A stretch of DNA of 32,131 nt from JACZUI01 sp965216725 (GTDB lineage: Bacteria > Actinomycetota > Acidimicrobiia > Spongiisociales > ZC4RG35), in the NCBI GenBank assembly GCA_965216725.1, contig CBDCGI010000010.1:1-32131 (forward strand), written 5' to 3'. The position numbers and the translations under genes are program-made. The notes under the pieces are model-generated. The model was not told the origin of the DNA, did no database searches, and saw only the letters and a list, made by a program, of their open reading frames with translations. This document shows positions 31,392 to 32,131 of the stretch, one piece after another (the first letter of the stretch is position 1; each line of letters starts with the position of its first letter).

Positions 31392-32131
31392 TCAACGAGG
31401 TCCAAGCTCTGATGCTTCTGGACGAAGCGAACCCGGTTCCAGACATGGATGCCTACGAGCTTTCCGAAGCTGACATCGCTGCGTATCTCGCAACACTGAT
31501 CGAGAGGAGCAGCGAAATGACACAACTCGACACAAAACCACCCATGGACAGAAGACGTCGTCGTCCGGCCGGCTGGTTGATTGCTGCTGCAGCAGCAATT
31601 CTCGTACTTGGAGTGGCGATCGTCGTGATCACACAGGGAAACGAAGATACGGACGTGGCCACGGCATCCACTCTGACAACACTGGCAGACCCGGCAACCA
31701 CCATGGCTGAGCCGACAGCAACCACCGAGGTGCCCCCCAACCACGGTCTCGGTGGGAGTCAACGGCTCGTCTGCCGAGACGTTCGTGACGGCGCTATACA
31801 GCGGCGATACAGAAGCGTTGAACTCCCTCACGTTTTCTGATGCGGACTACCAGGACGAGGCAGTCGGGGGTGCTGCACTAAGGCAAGCTCTCAACGTCGA
31901 GATTCTGAGTCCGGTGGCTTGTGAGAGCATGGGTCCGAGCCTGTTCCTATGTGAGATAGGTTCCATCGACGATCTCGCCAGTGCCCTTGGTCTTGACCTC
32001 TATGAGGAGACTCACACCGTGAGCTTCACCCCTTCCGGCGCGATCGAGGTGTCCTGGCAGGTACCCGTCGATCGCATCGTCGACGACTACCAAGCGTGGG
32101 TGTTCACCAACTATCCGGGCACCTGTGGCGG
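31388..32131 (+). CDS. membrane-anchored ECF partner (anti-sigma-like), frameshifted and cut by the window edge
   Basis: The GTG start overlaps the sigma-factor stop. The N-terminal cytoplasmic part (MINEVQALMLLDEANPVPDMD...) matches the usual opening of sigma-linked regulators. RRRRRPAGWLIAAAAAILVLGVAIVVI (about residues 54-81) is a membrane helix. A Thr/Pro linker follows. In the given frame the protein ends at 31840 after unrelated sequence. Moving +1 at the C6 tract 31733-31738 (reading five Cs) gives EVPPTTVSVGVNGSSAETFV and stays open to the window end, with features of a folded outer domain (two Cys, DDYQAWVFTNYPGTC). The real protein is therefore longer than 247 residues. Whether it truly inhibits the sigma factor is inference. 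Confidence 0.7.

Noticed and set aside
31733..31738. Programmed ribosomal frameshifting at the C6 tract
   Set aside because: No slippery heptamer of known type plus downstream structure is apparent. An indel by error or mutation is simpler, especially with a second indel nearby.
1..32131. CRISPR arrays, rRNA genes or insertion sequences
   Set aside because: No regularly spaced direct repeats of CRISPR length, no rRNA-like stretches and no transposase signatures were seen. The only clear mobile trace is the tRNA-Phe element.

Overview
The window is GC-rich, gene-dense chromosomal DNA that reads like an uncultured actinobacterium (Actinomycetota). Pointers are the many GTG/TTG starts, frequent GTGA stop/start overlaps, several leaderless-looking TANNNT promoters a few bases before the start codon, an ECF42 sigma factor paired with a DGPF/YCII protein, and tRNA genes that encode CCA. 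Acidimicrobiia is my best guess at class level, but this is inference only and no rRNA or other strong marker is present.

Layout. Positions 1-130 hold the 5' end of an ECF sigma factor gene (minus). Then come a small coiled-coil membrane protein, a membrane-anchored HExxH protease and a CorA-type transporter (both minus). glnA (plus) is followed by a nucleoside salvage/catabolism cluster: ribokinase, DeoC-like aldolase and nucleoside hydrolase. Between 8.2 and 11.4 kb lie several small or membrane proteins, including an Nfu_N-domain protein and a 35-residue membrane peptide with a strong Shine-Dalgarno sequence. From 11.5 to 18.2 kb, all plus, are the YCII-ECF42 pair, an AlkD-like glycosylase, glycolate oxidase glcD-glcE-glcF, and a membrane protein that overlaps glcF. 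From 24.0 down to 18.2 kb (minus) run leucine dehydrogenase, a fused E1 alpha/beta 2-oxoacid dehydrogenase, argS and a GNAT protein. The first two make a two-step branched-chain amino acid degradation module. From 24.1 to 28.7 kb (plus) are an uncharacterised protein, a beta-propeller lipoprotein preceded by a perfect CRP-type palindrome, and a large UPF0104/LPG-synthase-TM membrane protein.

The most interesting region is 28.7-30.4 kb, a small decayed integrative element at tRNA-Phe. The 3' half of tRNA-Phe is duplicated as a 47-bp direct repeat (one mismatch) at 28696-28742 and inside the intact tRNA-Phe at 30345-30391. Between the copies are only a HEPN-MNT (HepT/MntA-like) toxin-antitoxin operon and the C-terminal stump of a tyrosine integrase. 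The TA operon is preceded by three exact 20-bp-period tandem repeats that contain its probable promoter, which looks like a built-in autoregulatory operator. The predicted HEPN toxin lacks the Tyr that MntA modifies in the studied HepT.

The right end holds tRNA-Asp/tRNA-Phe with a clear promoter, then an ECF sigma factor and a putative membrane anti-sigma/effector gene. Each of the last two carries an apparent single-C frameshift in opposite senses, one of them in a C6 tract. These are either sequence errors or real inactivation/phase variation.
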